DNA from: Stigmatella erecta
GTDB taxonomy: Bacteria; Myxococcota; Myxococcia; Myxococcales; Myxococcaceae
Direction: 5' to 3'
Assembly: GCF_900111745.1 (NCBI RefSeq)
Contig: NZ_FOIJ01000014.1
Location: 160,749-224,748, forward strand
DNA: 64,000 nt
The position numbers were made by a program, and so were the translations under genes. Of the stretch, positions 53,308-62,408 are shown piece by piece (position 1 is the stretch's first letter; each line of letters starts with the position of its first letter). The notes below the pieces were generated by a model. The model did not search any database. It was not told the DNA's origin and was given only the letters and a program-made list of their open reading frames with translations.

Positions 53308-54789
53308 ATGCGCCGTGCTCCGCTCGTCCCGCTCCTGCTCGCGGCCCTGGCGCTCTCCGGGTGCCCGCGCGCCAGCCGTCCCCCGAGGCCCACCCTGCCC
53401 GAGGCCGCGCGGGAGCTCCTGTCCGCCATCGAGCAAGAGGGGGCCCTGGCCGGGGCCCTCGTGGTGGATGCCCAGACGGGCCAGCCGCTCTTCGCGCACC
53501 GCGAGCACGTGCGCCTGCTGCCCGCCTCGACGATGAAGCTGGTGTCCACCTCCTCGGCCCTGGCCGCGCTCGGGCCGGACTTCCGCTTCGTCACCCCCGT
53601 CTTCCTGGAGGGCACCCACCAGGGCCCCCTCTTCGAGGGCCAGCTGGTGGTGGAGTCCTCGGGGGACCCGTCGCTGGGCTCCTGGCGCTTCCCGGACACG
53701 GGCACTGCCTGCGAGCAGATCGCCGAGGCGCTCTGGGGCCGGGGCATCCGCCAGTGGCGGGGCGCGCTGCGCGTCCAGGCCCCCGACACGGACGTGGAGG
53801 GGCCGCTGGGGCCGGGCTGGGCCTGGGACGATGCCGCGTACGCCATGAGCGCGCCCCCCACGCCCTTCGTCTTCCGGGAGAACGTGGTGGACCTGGCGCT
53901 GATGCGCCCCGATGGAACGGCCTGCGCCGAGCCGCCCACCGTCCAGGTCTCTCCGCCGTTCGCCACCTTCCCCACCACCCTGCGGCTCGACACCAGCGCC
54001 GCGAAGCCCGGCCTGGCCTGCCTCCGGGCCCGGGGCGCCCCGGGGGTCCAGTGCGTGTGGCGCTCGGCCTCGGACCAGTGCCCCCGGACGGCCTCCCTGC
54101 GCCTGTCCATCGAGGATCCCCAGGCCCTCTTCACCGCCTGCGTGGAGGACGCGCTCGCGCGCAAGGGCCTCACCCGCCTTCCTGCCCGGGGCGCCGCCGC
54201 CAGCCTCCCCGCGCAGACCCGCCAGAGCCTGCTGGAGCTGATCAGCCCGCCGCTCAGCGAGCTGGTGAAGGCGACCAACAAGGAATCCCTCAACCTCTAC
54301 GCGGACCGGCTGGGCCTGCGCTTCGCGCGCGAGCGCACGGGCACCGAGAGCTTCTCCGCCCTGCGCGCGGCCTTGGGCGAGGAGCTGGCCCGGCGCGGCA
54401 TCTCCTCCCGGGAGCTGCGGCCCGTGGATGGCAGCGGCCTGTCGCGCTACAACCTCGCCTCGCCCCGGGGGCTGGTGCAGGTGCTCTTCACGGGCCTGCG
54501 GGAGTCCTACGGCCCCGCGCTCGCGGACAGCCTGCCCATCGCCGGGGTGGACGGGACGCTGGCCAACCGCCGCCTGTCGGCGCAGAGCCTGGGGCGCATC
54601 CGGGCCAAGACGGGCACGCTCTCCAGCCAGAAGGCCTTCGTGGGCATCGCCGAGCGCCCCGGAGACCCAGCCCACCCCCGCGTGGTCTTCGCCCTGATGC
54701 TGGGCAACATGGACGAGCAGCCCGCGCTCTCGGCCAACGAAGTGTTCGACCAGTTCGCGGAGGCGCTGATCCACCTGCCGCTTCAGTAG
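53308..54789 (+). CDS. dacB: D-alanyl-D-alanine carboxypeptidase/endopeptidase, PBP4 type (lipoprotein)
   Basis: 493 residues from the ATG at 53308, signal peptide with lipobox LALSGC. A class C low-molecular-mass penicillin-binding protein: SxxK motif STMK (nucleophile Ser near residue 75), SxN motif SLN near 328 and KTGTL near 433, in the usual order and with the extra domain between the first two. It trims or cleaves peptidoglycan peptide cross-links in the periplasm. Lipid anchoring would tether it, whereas the E. coli enzyme is only loosely attached. In-frame sequence extends upstream to 53071 but overlaps the preceding gene. It is followed by the prolyl oligopeptidase 32 bp later. Confidence 0.92.
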   Translation: MRRAPLVPLLLAALALSGCPRASRPPRPTLPEAARELLSAIEQEGALAGALVVDAQTGQPLFAHREHVRLLPASTMKLVSTSSALAALGPDFRFVTPVFLEGTHQGPLFEGQLVVESSGDPSLGSWRFPDTGTACEQIAEALWGRGIRQWRGALRVQAPDTDVEGPLGPGWAWDDAAYAMSAPPTPFVFRENVVDLALMRPDGTACAEPPTVQVSPPFATFPTTLRLDTSAAKPGLACLRARGAPGVQCVWRSASDQCPRTASLRLSIEDPQALFTACVEDALARKGLTRLPARGAAASLPAQTRQSLLELISPPLSELVKATNKESLNLYADRLGLRFARERTGTESFSALRAALGEELARRGISSRELRPVDGSGLSRYNLASPRGLVQVLFTGLRESYGPALADSLPIAGVDGTLANRRLSAQSLGRIRAKTGTLSSQKAFVGIAERPGDPAHPRVVFALMLGNMDEQPALSANEVFDQFAEALIHLPLQ

Positions 54790-54821
54790 TCCTCACCCCT
54801 CACCGCCGCCAGGAGTCCTGC

Positions 54822-56990
54822 TTGTCCTCCAAGCTCACCCTCGCCTCGTTCGCGTTGTTGCTGCCGTTCGCCACGCTGGCCGCCCGGGCCGCCAGTGCGC
54901 CCAAGCCTCCCGTGGCGGAGAAGAAGCCCGTGGTGGACACCTACCACGGCACCGCCGTGGAGGATCCGTACCAGTGGCTCGAGTCCAACGAGCCCGCGGT
55001 GCAGGACTGGACGCAGGGGCAGAACGCCCATACCCGGGCGGTGCTGGACAAGCTGCCCGGGCGCGAGGCAATCCGCCAGCGTGTCAGCACGCTGCTCGGC
55101 TGGGAATCTCCGGGCTACTTCTTCCTGACGAAGGCGGGGGGCACGCTGCTGGCGCTCAAGAGCCAGCCGCCCCGGCAACAGCCGCTGCTGGTGGTGCTGG
55201 GCACCGGGGGAGACCTGGCCGGCGAGCGCGTCCTGCTGGACCCGATGGAGCTGGACCCCTCCGGGCAGACGGCCATCGACTTCTACAAGCCCTCGCGGGA
55301 CGGCCAGAAGGTGGCCATCTCCCTGTCGAAGAACGGCACGGAGAGCGGGGATGTCCACATCTACGACGTGGCCACGGGCAAGCCGCTGCCCGGCGAGGTG
55401 GTGCCCCGGGTGAACGGCGGCACGGCGGGGGGCAGCCTCGCGTGGAGCGCGGATGGCAAGGGCTACTTCTACACGCGCTACCCCCGGGGCACGGAGCGCG
55501 CCGAGGAGGACCTGAACTTCTTCCAGCAGGTGTACTTCCACCGGCTGGGCACCCCCACCGAGAAGGACACCTACGCGCTGGGCAAGGACTTCCCCCGCAT
55601 CGCCATGACGCAGCTGGAGACCTCCGAGGACGGCCGGTACACCACCGCCCTGGTGGCCAACGGCGACGGAGGCGAGTTCGCCCTGTACCTCTTCGGCCCC
55701 TCGGGCCAGTGGGCCCAGCTCTCGACGTACGCGGACAAGGTGGTGAGCACCCACTTCGGCGAGGACGGGGCGCTGTACCTGCTGTCGCGCAAGGAGGCAC
55801 CGCGCGGCAAGCTGCTGCGGCTGGCCCTGGCCACGCCCTCGCTGGACAAGGCCACGGTGCTCGTCCCCGAGGGCCCGGCGACCCTGCAGGATCTCCTGCC
55901 CACCCCGGGCAGGCTCTACCTCATCGAGCAGCTCGGCGGCCCCTCGCAGCTGCGCATGGTGGACCTGAAGGGACAGCCGCTGGGCATCGTCCCCACGCTG
56001 CCGGTGTCGGCCGTGGGAAGCATGGTCCGCCAGGACGGGGATGACATCCTCTTCTCCAACACCAGCAACGTGGAGCCCCCGGCCTGGTACCGCTACGCGG
56101 CGAAGGACGGAAAGGTCACCAAGACGGCGCTGGTCCAGACGTCCCCCCGGGACATTGGGGACACGGAGGTCATCCGGGAGGAGGCCATCTCCAAGGATGG
56201 CACCCGGATTCCGCTGACCATCCTCAAGCCCCGGGGGGTGAAGCTCACGGGCACCACGCCCACCCTGCTGACGGGCTACGGCGGCTTCAACGTCTCCATC
56301 ACGCCGGGCTTCAACCGGAGCAACATCGCGTGGCTGGAGCAGGGAGGCATCATCGCCATCGCCAACCTGCGCGGCGGCTCGGAGTTCGGCGAGGAATGGC
56401 ACGCCAACGGCTCGCTCACGAAGAAGCAGAACGTCTTCGATGACTTCTACGCCTGCGCGAAGCTCCTGGTGGACAAGAAGTACACCCAGCCGAAGAAGCT
56501 GGGCATCCAGGGCGGCAGCAACGGGGGCCTGCTGATGGGGGCGGAGCTCACCCAGCACCCGGAGATGTTTGGCGCCGTCGTGGCGCGCGTGGGCATTTAC
56601 GACATGCTGCGCGTGGAGCTCACGCCCAATGGACAGTTCAACACCACCGAGTATGGCTCGGTGAAGGACCCGGAGCAGTTCCAGGCGCTCTTCGCCTACT
56701 CGCCCTACCACCACGTCGTGGACGGCACGAAGTACCCGCCCGTGCTGTTCACCTCGGGTGCCAATGATCCCCGGGTGGATCCGTTCCACTCGCGGAAGAT
56801 GGTGGCGCGCCTGCAAGCGGCCACGGGCGGCAAGGACCGGATCCTCCTGCGCGCGGCGGGGGGCGGCCACGGCATGGGCTCGCCCCTGTCCGAGAAGATC
56901 GACGAGATGGCGGACATCTACGCCTTCTTCTTCAACGAGCTGGGCGTGAAATACCGGCCCGTGAAACCCACCATGTCTCCGGCGAAGTAA
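54822..56990 (+). CDS. Secreted prolyl oligopeptidase (S9A)
   Basis: 722 residues from a TTG at 54822, 6 nt after AGGAG; this start gives a signal peptide ending near ARAAS. An N-terminal beta-propeller (about 80-430) gates a C-terminal alpha/beta hydrolase. Catalytic Ser in GGSNGGLLMG near residue 568, Asp in SGANDPRVD near 648 and His in GGGHGMG near 686. The family cuts short peptides after proline. Myxobacterial homologues (for example the Myxococcus enzyme) are well known; the visible signal suggests export. Length is normal. In-frame sequence upstream of 54822 overlaps the carboxypeptidase gene and is not real. Confidence 0.93.
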   Translation: MSSKLTLASFALLLPFATLAARAASAPKPPVAEKKPVVDTYHGTAVEDPYQWLESNEPAVQDWTQGQNAHTRAVLDKLPGREAIRQRVSTLLGWESPGYFFLTKAGGTLLALKSQPPRQQPLLVVLGTGGDLAGERVLLDPMELDPSGQTAIDFYKPSRDGQKVAISLSKNGTESGDVHIYDVATGKPLPGEVVPRVNGGTAGGSLAWSADGKGYFYTRYPRGTERAEEDLNFFQQVYFHRLGTPTEKDTYALGKDFPRIAMTQLETSEDGRYTTALVANGDGGEFALYLFGPSGQWAQLSTYADKVVSTHFGEDGALYLLSRKEAPRGKLLRLALATPSLDKATVLVPEGPATLQDLLPTPGRLYLIEQLGGPSQLRMVDLKGQPLGIVPTLPVSAVGSMVRQDGDDILFSNTSNVEPPAWYRYAAKDGKVTKTALVQTSPRDIGDTEVIREEAISKDGTRIPLTILKPRGVKLTGTTPTLLTGYGGFNVSITPGFNRSNIAWLEQGGIIAIANLRGGSEFGEEWHANGSLTKKQNVFDDFYACAKLLVDKKYTQPKKLGIQGGSNGGLLMGAELTQHPEMFGAVVARVGIYDMLRVELTPNGQFNTTEYGSVKDPEQFQALFAYSPYHHVVDGTKYPPVLFTSGANDPRVDPFHSRKMVARLQAATGGKDRILLRAAGGGHGMGSPLSEKIDEMADIYAFFFNELGVKYRPVKPTMSPAK

Positions 56991-57131
56991 GACAGTCCGG
57001 GTGGCACGGAGGGCCTCGCTCAAGCGCTAAGAAATGAGCATGAGCGCGGGCCCTCCCGCTACCGTCAGCGAGTGCGGGCTGACGCGCCAGGAGGCCTCGC
57101 GCGGCGCGATATGACCTTCTGTTCCGCGGTG

Positions 57132-57788
57132 CTACGTGCCAGCTCGCGCGCTCCGCTTCAGGTAGAAAGCACAGACGACGATCCACAGCAGCACGCACGC
57201 CTCCAGCACCCGCTGCGCGGCGCCCACATAGGGGAAAGAGGGTGACAAGAGCAGGAGGGCCACCAGGGAGATACCTCCGCAGCCTACCCCGAGCGCTGAC
57301 AGGTGCCGTGCGCCGGACCAGCTCCGTGCTCGAAGTCCCAGGACGATAAGCCCGACGGGCCCCGTGAAGTAGCCTGTCACTCCGACGAGGTTGTGGACCT
57401 GCTGCGAGAAGCTCGGCTCGGCCGGGCGGCAGCCCGGATCACATCGGAAGAACGCCGACACCACATAGCCCACCGCGTACCAGGCAATGCCCACCAGCCC
57501 CAGCCAGGTCATGCCGGATCTGGGAAGCACCCGGGCCGCCAAGAATGAAAACGCGCAGATCAGGATGCCGGCCGGCAAGAACCCCCCGTAGCTGATGAGC
57601 TCTCCGTGAGGAGCCTCACGTGCCCCCAGCTCGCTGATGAACTGGGAGAGGTGGCTGTAGTCCGGGAATGCCGCGCCGCCCAGAACGGTCAGCAGGAGGA
57701 CGGCGAGTGGGCCGCCAATCCCGGTCATGAAGGCGAGTCGTGCGGCCAAGAGCCATGCCTCCGCGTCGTGGATCTTGAGAGTAACCAC
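57132..57788 (-). CDS. DUF998-family membrane protein
   Basis: A 218-residue protein with six likely membrane helices. The segment DYSHLSQFISELGA near residue 45 between helices 1 and 2 is the hallmark of DUF998 proteins, and the CDPGC turn near 117 is also family-like. Function is unknown. It stands alone: a 140-bp gap separates it from the peptidase stop and the promoter must lie in the 250-bp gap to 58044. Codon use here starts to look less GC-extreme than to the left. Confidence 0.83.
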   Translation of the reverse strand: MVTLKIHDAEAWLLAARLAFMTGIGGPLAVLLLTVLGGAAFPDYSHLSQFISELGAREAPHGELISYGGFLPAGILICAFSFLAARVLPRSGMTWLGLVGIAWYAVGYVVSAFFRCDPGCRPAEPSFSQQVHNLVGVTGYFTGPVGLIVLGLRARSWSGARHLSALGVGCGGISLVALLLLSPSFPYVGAAQRVLEACVLLWIVVCAFYLKRSARAGT

Positions 57789-58043
57789 AATCTGCTGAAG
57801 CTTTACCGAGCCACGGCCGCCGCGTAGTGGCGGGCTCGCTGCCCTTGAAGGCAGCAGGCGCCGAGCCGTCCGCCCGACGCCCCTGGCTCTTTAGCTCAAC
57901 AGACTCCTAGCGGTCCTCCCTGCCTCAGGCGCTCAGGGAGACGCCGTCCGATTTCCTGCATCAATTTACTGCTTCCGGGCTCATTCACGTGACGGGGGCC
58001 AGATCGGCAGGCGCCCCCTACTTCTTTCTGGAAAGGACTCGTG

Positions 58044-59210
58044 ATGCCCATTGCCAGGCGGTTCCCATGGTTCGTCGCTGTACTGCTGCTCTCCCTCACC
58101 GCGTGCAATGCTGAGCCAGAGGACGCTGCCCCACCCTCGACCCTCCCGCAGGACCTGCGCGATGACTACTACCAGCCCAGCATCCTCGGCACTTGGTCGT
58201 TCGCGGGCAATATGAAAGCGGGGCGCAACGGTTCAACCGCCACCCTGCTTCCCTCTGGCAAGGTCCTCGTCGTGGGGGGCGTGAATTCCACCTCTGGCAT
58301 GCTCAGCTCGGCGGAGCTCTACGACCCGGCCACCAGTTCTTGGTCCGCCGCGAGTCCCCTCCCCGCGCCCCGCGCTAGCCACACCGCGACCCTGCTCGCC
58401 TCCGGCAAGGTCCTCGTCGCTGGGGGGGGAGGCGGGCTGAATGTCATGCTCTCCTCGGCGGTGCTGTATGACCCGGCCACCAACGCCTGGTCCGCCGCTG
58501 GATCCTTGTATACAGGCCGAAGTGGCCACAGCGCGACCCTGCTCGCTTCCGGCAAGGTGCTCGTCGCGGGGGGCACCGATGGCACCAATCGTCTCTCCTC
58601 GGCGGAGCTCTATGACCCGGCCACCGACTCCTGGTCCGCCACCGGCGTCATGATCTCACCGCACCTGAACTTCACTGCGGTTCTGCTCGCCTCCGGCAAG
58701 GTGCTCGTCGCGGGGGGCTACGGTCAACCCGCCGTCGTCAGTTCGGCGGAACTGTATGACCCGGCCACCGGCACGTGGTCCTCCACGGGATCCATGGTCC
58801 GGGCCCGCTATAACTACTCCGCCACCCTGCTCGCCTCTGGCAAGGTGCTTGTCACGGGAGGCTCTCCTGGCACCGGTACCTACAGCACGACGGAGCTGTA
58901 CGACCCGGCCGCCGGCACTTGGTCTGCGGCCGCCAACATGAGCGCATCCCGCTATGCCCACTCCGCGATCCGGCTCGCTTCCGGCAAGGTGCTCATCACT
59001 GGGGGAGCCAGCATCGGCTCCACTGGCAGTGCCTACCTCGCTACGGCGGAGGTGTACGACCCGATCTCCAACCTCTGGGCTTCCGCAGGCTCCATGACTT
59101 GGCCACGTGTCGGTCACACGATGACCCTGCTCCCCTCCGGCAAGGTGCTCGTCGAAGGGGGACACGACGGTAAGACCTACCACACGGCCACCATGCTCTA
59201 TACCCCCTAA
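58044..59210 (+). CDS. Kelch-repeat lipoprotein
   Basis: 388 residues from the ATG at 58044, after GGAAAGGA. Signal peptide with lipobox SLTAC (Cys about 18). The mature protein is seven Kelch blades of about 48 residues, each with SGKVLVAGG, SSAELYDPAT and W-S-A. This makes a closed seven-bladed propeller with no extra domain, so it is likely a binding protein on the cell surface. The repeats are also visible in the DNA. Such lipoproteins are often amplified in myxobacterial genomes. The neighbouring genes downstream are on the other strand. Confidence 0.88.
   Translation: MPIARRFPWFVAVLLLSLTACNAEPEDAAPPSTLPQDLRDDYYQPSILGTWSFAGNMKAGRNGSTATLLPSGKVLVVGGVNSTSGMLSSAELYDPATSSWSAASPLPAPRASHTATLLASGKVLVAGGGGGLNVMLSSAVLYDPATNAWSAAGSLYTGRSGHSATLLASGKVLVAGGTDGTNRLSSAELYDPATDSWSATGVMISPHLNFTAVLLASGKVLVAGGYGQPAVVSSAELYDPATGTWSSTGSMVRARYNYSATLLASGKVLVTGGSPGTGTYSTTELYDPAAGTWSAAANMSASRYAHSAIRLASGKVLITGGASIGSTGSAYLATAEVYDPISNLWASAGSMTWPRVGHTMTLLPSGKVLVEGGHDGKTYHTATMLYTP
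58240..59165 (+). repeat. Seven DNA-level Kelch repeats (period 141-158 bp)
   Basis: Variants of GGCAAGGTGCTCGTCGCGGGG start near 58257, 58403, 58551, 58696, 58840, 58981 and 59139. The similarity of bases as well as residues points to recent repeat amplification or conversion. Confidence 0.8.
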
Positions 59211-59417
59211 CAGGTCTCCTTCGGGCGCCGGCGGCCCCTGGTCCGAGGGAAACTCGGGCCGCTCGCGTCCGTGAGCAGCTTTGCCCGCTGGGCTGCATGC
59301 GCCCCGGGCTTGTTCCTTCATGCGAAGCGAAACTGCCTCCTTGGATACAAGGGGTTCCGAAGCGCCGCACGAGCCCTCCAGAGGAAAGCTCGCGCAAGGC
59401 CCTCACACCGCTCGGTG

Positions 59418-61124
59418 CTACCGCACCTCGATCCGGGCCTTGATCCGGTTCATTGGCGCGTTCTGCGAAACGCTCGCCGCCGCGAGCTTCCCGGTGCTCT
59501 TCACCTCGGGCACGCCGCTCGGCAGGTTGCTGAAGAGCACGCCATCACGGCCGTGCACCACCACGCCAAATTGAATGTTACCGGCCGGCGTGACCGCCGT
59601 GAGCGCGTGGGTGCCAGCCGCGGCCGGGGTCAGGGCCGCCGCGAGGTCCGCCGGCAGCGGGAAAGTCGCGGACGTCTCCAGGTGCGTTTGACAATTGGCG
59701 CACCCTTGCACGTTCCAGCGGCTCAACACCGCTTCGGTGCCCAGGTGCTGCCGCTTGCCGTCGATGACGGCGAACGCCGAGATCAGGAAAGACCCGCGGA
59801 TCCGCGCGCGGTTGACCCCGGTGACGTGGAGCGCCCCGGTCACCCGGCCCTTCGTCTCCTTCGCCGCAGCCGCGTGTGAGCCTTCCACCAGCCCTTCGAG
59901 CGACCCTTGGCTGTAAGTGAAGCCGAGCTGCCGCTCAATGTTGATGCAGTCTTGGGAGGTGTAAGGCCGGCCGTCCTCGTGCTTGAACGGATCGAGCGGA
60001 GTGTCGAGCGTGAGCCACGTGTTCGGCGCCACGCCGGGGGTTGGGCCCTGGTTGTCGGCCGAGTTCGTCCCCGGGTACTGGCCGATCACCTCGAGGTGAT
60101 CGGTGAACCCTTGCTTCTTTTGCCAGAGCCAGAACACGCGGTCGACATGGCAATGATGGAAGAAGAAGATCGGGTCGAGCCCGGCGGTGTCGTTCTCGCC
60201 CATGTCGCCGTTGGCGCCGTCGATCGGAGACCAATCGTCCTTAGGAGTCTCGAAACCGCCCACGGCGAGGTGGATGCTGTTGTGCGGCGACTCCAGCGGG
60301 ACGACCGTTCCCGGACCGGGCGTCCCGTCGGGGTTCTTCTGGTCGTCGTTCCACTGCTGCGCCGACGTCATGTTGGAAAAGACGGTGTAATTGGGCGCAT
60401 TGAGGCAGTCCTTGTACTTTTGCGCCACGTTGGTGGGGAACTTCTCCCCGTTGATGACGACGAACGAACCCAACCAGTCAACGATGTTCTGATTGAGGAT
60501 CTCGACGTTCTTCTTGGCGTCCTTGAACTTCGCGTTGTGCTCTTCGGTCGCCTTCCGGTCCTTATCGGTGCCGACGAGGCCCGAGAGCGGGTAGCGCACG
60601 GTCTCGTAGCCCCGGAGCTTCGTGTAGTTCGGACTGTTCGGGTCCGTGCCGTCGTCGGCGCTGACGTTGTCGACGATGTTCTTCGGGAAGACGAACGAGC
60701 GCAAAGGGTTCGGGATCGTCTTGCCGTCCAGTTCGAAGTTCTCCGCGGTGAGCGCCCAGGGGATCCCCTGTCGAATCGAGTCGTCGCTGGTCTCGTCCCA
60801 GTATGGGAGTGTGACGTCTTCACAGCCCTGGATGCTCCGCAGCGCCTCCTCCAGCTTCACGAGATACATACGGTGCCAGGTGGGGAAGAGGATATTGCCG
60901 TGGTGGCAGTAACCACCCCAATAGAGATTGCTGCCCCAGCCGCCGCCGCGGAAGGGCTCGCCGTGAAAACCGCCGATCATGAAGAACGATCGCGGATCCT
61001 CCGGCGGCAGCTCCTTGACGCCCTTCCAGGCGCGCATCAGGTCTTCCAGCGGCTGCTTGTTGCCCTTCTCGTAGTCGGCCTGGAGCTCTTGAATCGACCG
61101 GCGCACCCTCAATGCATTCGTCAT
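59418..61124 (-). CDS. Tyrosinase-type copper monooxygenase with long C-terminal domain
   Basis: 568 residues from the ATG at 61122-61124, after an AGGGAG ribosome site. No signal peptide. Type-3 copper site: CuA ligands around His54, His74/75 and His84 (CHHGNILFPTWHR), CuB around His281, His285 (PHNSIH) and His323/324 (DPIFFFHHCHVDR). It would oxidise phenols or catechols to quinones. A C-terminal beta domain of about 190 residues (from about 380), similar in placement to the shielding domain of plant polyphenol oxidases, has Cys pairs in GCANCQTH. The start overlaps the small membrane-protein gene by ATGA. GC content and codon choice are lower than in most of the window, hinting at acquisition. 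Confidence 0.9.
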   Translation of the reverse strand: MTNALRVRRSIQELQADYEKGNKQPLEDLMRAWKGVKELPPEDPRSFFMIGGFHGEPFRGGGWGSNLYWGGYCHHGNILFPTWHRMYLVKLEEALRSIQGCEDVTLPYWDETSDDSIRQGIPWALTAENFELDGKTIPNPLRSFVFPKNIVDNVSADDGTDPNSPNYTKLRGYETVRYPLSGLVGTDKDRKATEEHNAKFKDAKKNVEILNQNIVDWLGSFVVINGEKFPTNVAQKYKDCLNAPNYTVFSNMTSAQQWNDDQKNPDGTPGPGTVVPLESPHNSIHLAVGGFETPKDDWSPIDGANGDMGENDTAGLDPIFFFHHCHVDRVFWLWQKKQGFTDHLEVIGQYPGTNSADNQGPTPGVAPNTWLTLDTPLDPFKHEDGRPYTSQDCINIERQLGFTYSQGSLEGLVEGSHAAAAKETKGRVTGALHVTGVNRARIRGSFLISAFAVIDGKRQHLGTEAVLSRWNVQGCANCQTHLETSATFPLPADLAAALTPAAAGTHALTAVTPAGNIQFGVVVHGRDGVLFSNLPSGVPEVKSTGKLAAASVSQNAPMNRIKARIEVR

Positions 61125-61606
61125 GATTGATCTCCCTTTCGCGTGAATAGAAAAGCAACTGCCTTGAAACAATCGGCGGTGAAGCTGTTGACGAGCGGTG
61201 TCACGACCATGAGCGCCATGCCGCAGAAGAGGAACCAGCGGTCCTGAGGGAACATGCTCCTTCCACCGAGGATGATGGCGATGCCGGCCAGGTTGAACAG
61301 AACGGGGCCATAGCCCCTCTTTGGCGCGCGCTTGAGCAAGAGCAGCAGGTTCAGGGCGGAAAGGCCCAGCAGCACCGGATAGAACCACGCCACGTAAGGC
61401 GTGCGCGCCAGCCAGACGCTCCCAAACATGCCCATATAGGCCGTCCAGCAGACCGCGCATTTGGGAAAGAAGGCAAGCACGATGCTCAGGAGCGCCGTGA
61501 GCATCGGCCTCGACGCTCTCTCGGCCACGGTGCCTTTTGCTTCGGCCGGCGGCGCAGCGGCCACATGGCAATGGCAAGTCTGGGCCAATTCGCCGTTCAT
61601 GGCCAT
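61121..61606 (-). CDS. Small membrane protein with CHCH and CxxC motifs, tyrosinase-linked
   Basis: 161 residues from the ATG at 61604-61606, 6 nt after GGAGG. An N-terminal cytoplasmic-looking segment has CHCH (residues 11-14), and the first of about four membrane helices carries FFPKCAVCW (Cys50, Cys53). Such buried CxxC sites occur in metal (MerC/MerT-like) and thiol-exchange membrane proteins. Its stop overlaps the tyrosinase start (ATGA), so the two are coupled. Inference: copper delivery or redox partner for the tyrosinase. It belongs to no family I can name. An in-frame extension to 61954 overlaps the phosphatase gene and lacks a start signal. Confidence 0.72.
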   Translation of the reverse strand: MAMNGELAQTCHCHVAAAPPAEAKGTVAERASRPMLTALLSIVLAFFPKCAVCWTAYMGMFGSVWLARTPYVAWFYPVLLGLSALNLLLLLKRAPKRGYGPVLFNLAGIAIILGGRSMFPQDRWFLFCGMALMVVTPLVNSFTADCFKAVAFLFTRKGDQS

Positions 61607-61647
61607 GGCCAGCCTCCACGCCTTGAGGCTTCGATGTATTCGATCAT
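61597..61647 (-). CDS. Possible 16-residue peptide gene MIEYIEASRRGGWPWP
   Basis: ATG at 61645-61647, 4 nt after AAGGGGG, and a TGA at 61597-61599 that overlaps an ATG of the membrane-protein gene. The sequence has an acidic amphipathic start, Arg-Arg-Gly-Gly and then Trp-Pro-Trp-Pro. That order looks like a mini leader, a GG cut site and a four-residue core. It may equally be a leader-coupling ORF that only raises translation of the next gene. Too short for composition statistics; support is ribosome site, coupling and motif only. Confidence 0.4.
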   Translation of the reverse strand: MIEYIEASRRGGWPWP

Positions 61648-61707
61648 GGTTCCCCCTTTTAATTGAATAGGAATACGTGAGTGCTTGAGGCGTTGCCGCG
61701 TAGCACG

Positions 61708-61730
61708 CCGGGGATGACAAAATTCCCCGG
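61708..61730. promoter_or_regulatory. Inverted repeat between the phosphatase and the mini-ORF
   Basis: CCGGGGA-TGACAAAAT-TCCCCGG, perfect 7-bp arms around 9 nt, 61-83 bp upstream of the mini-ORF start. No T-tract follows on either strand. Candidate operator or transcript-processing hairpin. Confidence 0.35.
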
Positions 61731-61745
61731 AACTCCATCGAATAA

Positions 61746-62381
61746 TCAAGCCGGAAATGGCTTAGAACTGTCGCCGGGGAGCAGGAGTTGTGGCACCTGG
61801 GCGAAAGTGTAGCCAGCGGAAGATCGGGTGAACACAAACACCATGTCGAACCGGCCGTCTGGCCATTGCGAGGGAATATCGTCTGGATTCGAGACCTGGG
61901 CTTGCTGGATGATTTGCTGGGTGATGGCAGGTATATTTTGGTGTTGCCATGCAATCAGGACGTTACCCGTCAGAGCGAGCACCGCCTTGACGAGATCCCT
62001 CTCGTTTCCCAGCGTATAGCCCCCATTCAGCGGAACCACGAGACTCGAAGGAGGAGGCCCCGGAAGGAAAGAGGACTCAGCCACCCCATTCAGCAGCGCC
62101 GCAACCGGAACGACCGTCTCTTCCGGGCGCAGGCTTTTGGTGGAATCATGCTCTACACCGGAGGCAAAGATCGCGGTGGGAGTGACCACCCCCTGCCGGA
62201 CCGGAGCCCCCTGGGCAGCAAACAACACACAAAGTGCCCCCGCCCGCTGCCAACCCATCGGGGTCAAGGAGTGCTTGTCAATCGCACCGTAGAGGTTGTT
62301 GCCCTGAATGGTGCCTGCTGGTTTTTCCGCATGGCGGATGATCATGATGGACTGTGGCTGCGCCGGTGAAGTGCCTTGCAT
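61746..62381 (-). CDS. Histidine-phosphatase-superfamily protein
   Basis: A 211-residue protein. The catalytic motif RHAEK lies at residues 16-20 (IMIIRHAEKP), with a second His-rich segment in IAWQHQNIPAI near 144, the usual place of the C-terminal catalytic His. No signal peptide. Members dephosphorylate metabolites or proteins via a phosphohistidine. Here the surrounding sequence is diverged and no subfamily can be named. It is the second gene of the minus-strand 63.3-59.4 kb cluster, 27 bp after the unknown membrane-protein gene and about 100 bp before the mini-ORF. Confidence 0.8.
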   Translation of the reverse strand: MQGTSPAQPQSIMIIRHAEKPAGTIQGNNLYGAIDKHSLTPMGWQRAGALCVLFAAQGAPVRQGVVTPTAIFASGVEHDSTKSLRPEETVVPVAALLNGVAESSFLPGPPPSSLVVPLNGGYTLGNERDLVKAVLALTGNVLIAWQHQNIPAITQQIIQQAQVSNPDDIPSQWPDGRFDMVFVFTRSSAGYTFAQVPQLLLPGDSSKPFPA

Positions 62382-62408
62382 GGTTTCCTCACTTGCTAAA
62401 CGGCCGAA

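Noticed and set aside
52986..54821. In-frame extension upstream of the prolyl oligopeptidase
   Set aside because: It overlaps two well-supported genes on the same strand in another frame; the TTG at 54822 has a ribosome site and gives a signal peptide.
57838..57855. GCTGCC-CTTGAA-GGCAGC hairpin left of the Kelch lipoprotein gene
   Set aside because: Six-bp stem without T-tract; not distinguishable from chance in GC-rich DNA.
58240..59165. Regularly spaced DNA repeats that could suggest a CRISPR array
   Set aside because: The repeats are in frame, 141-158 bp apart, and encode Kelch blades.
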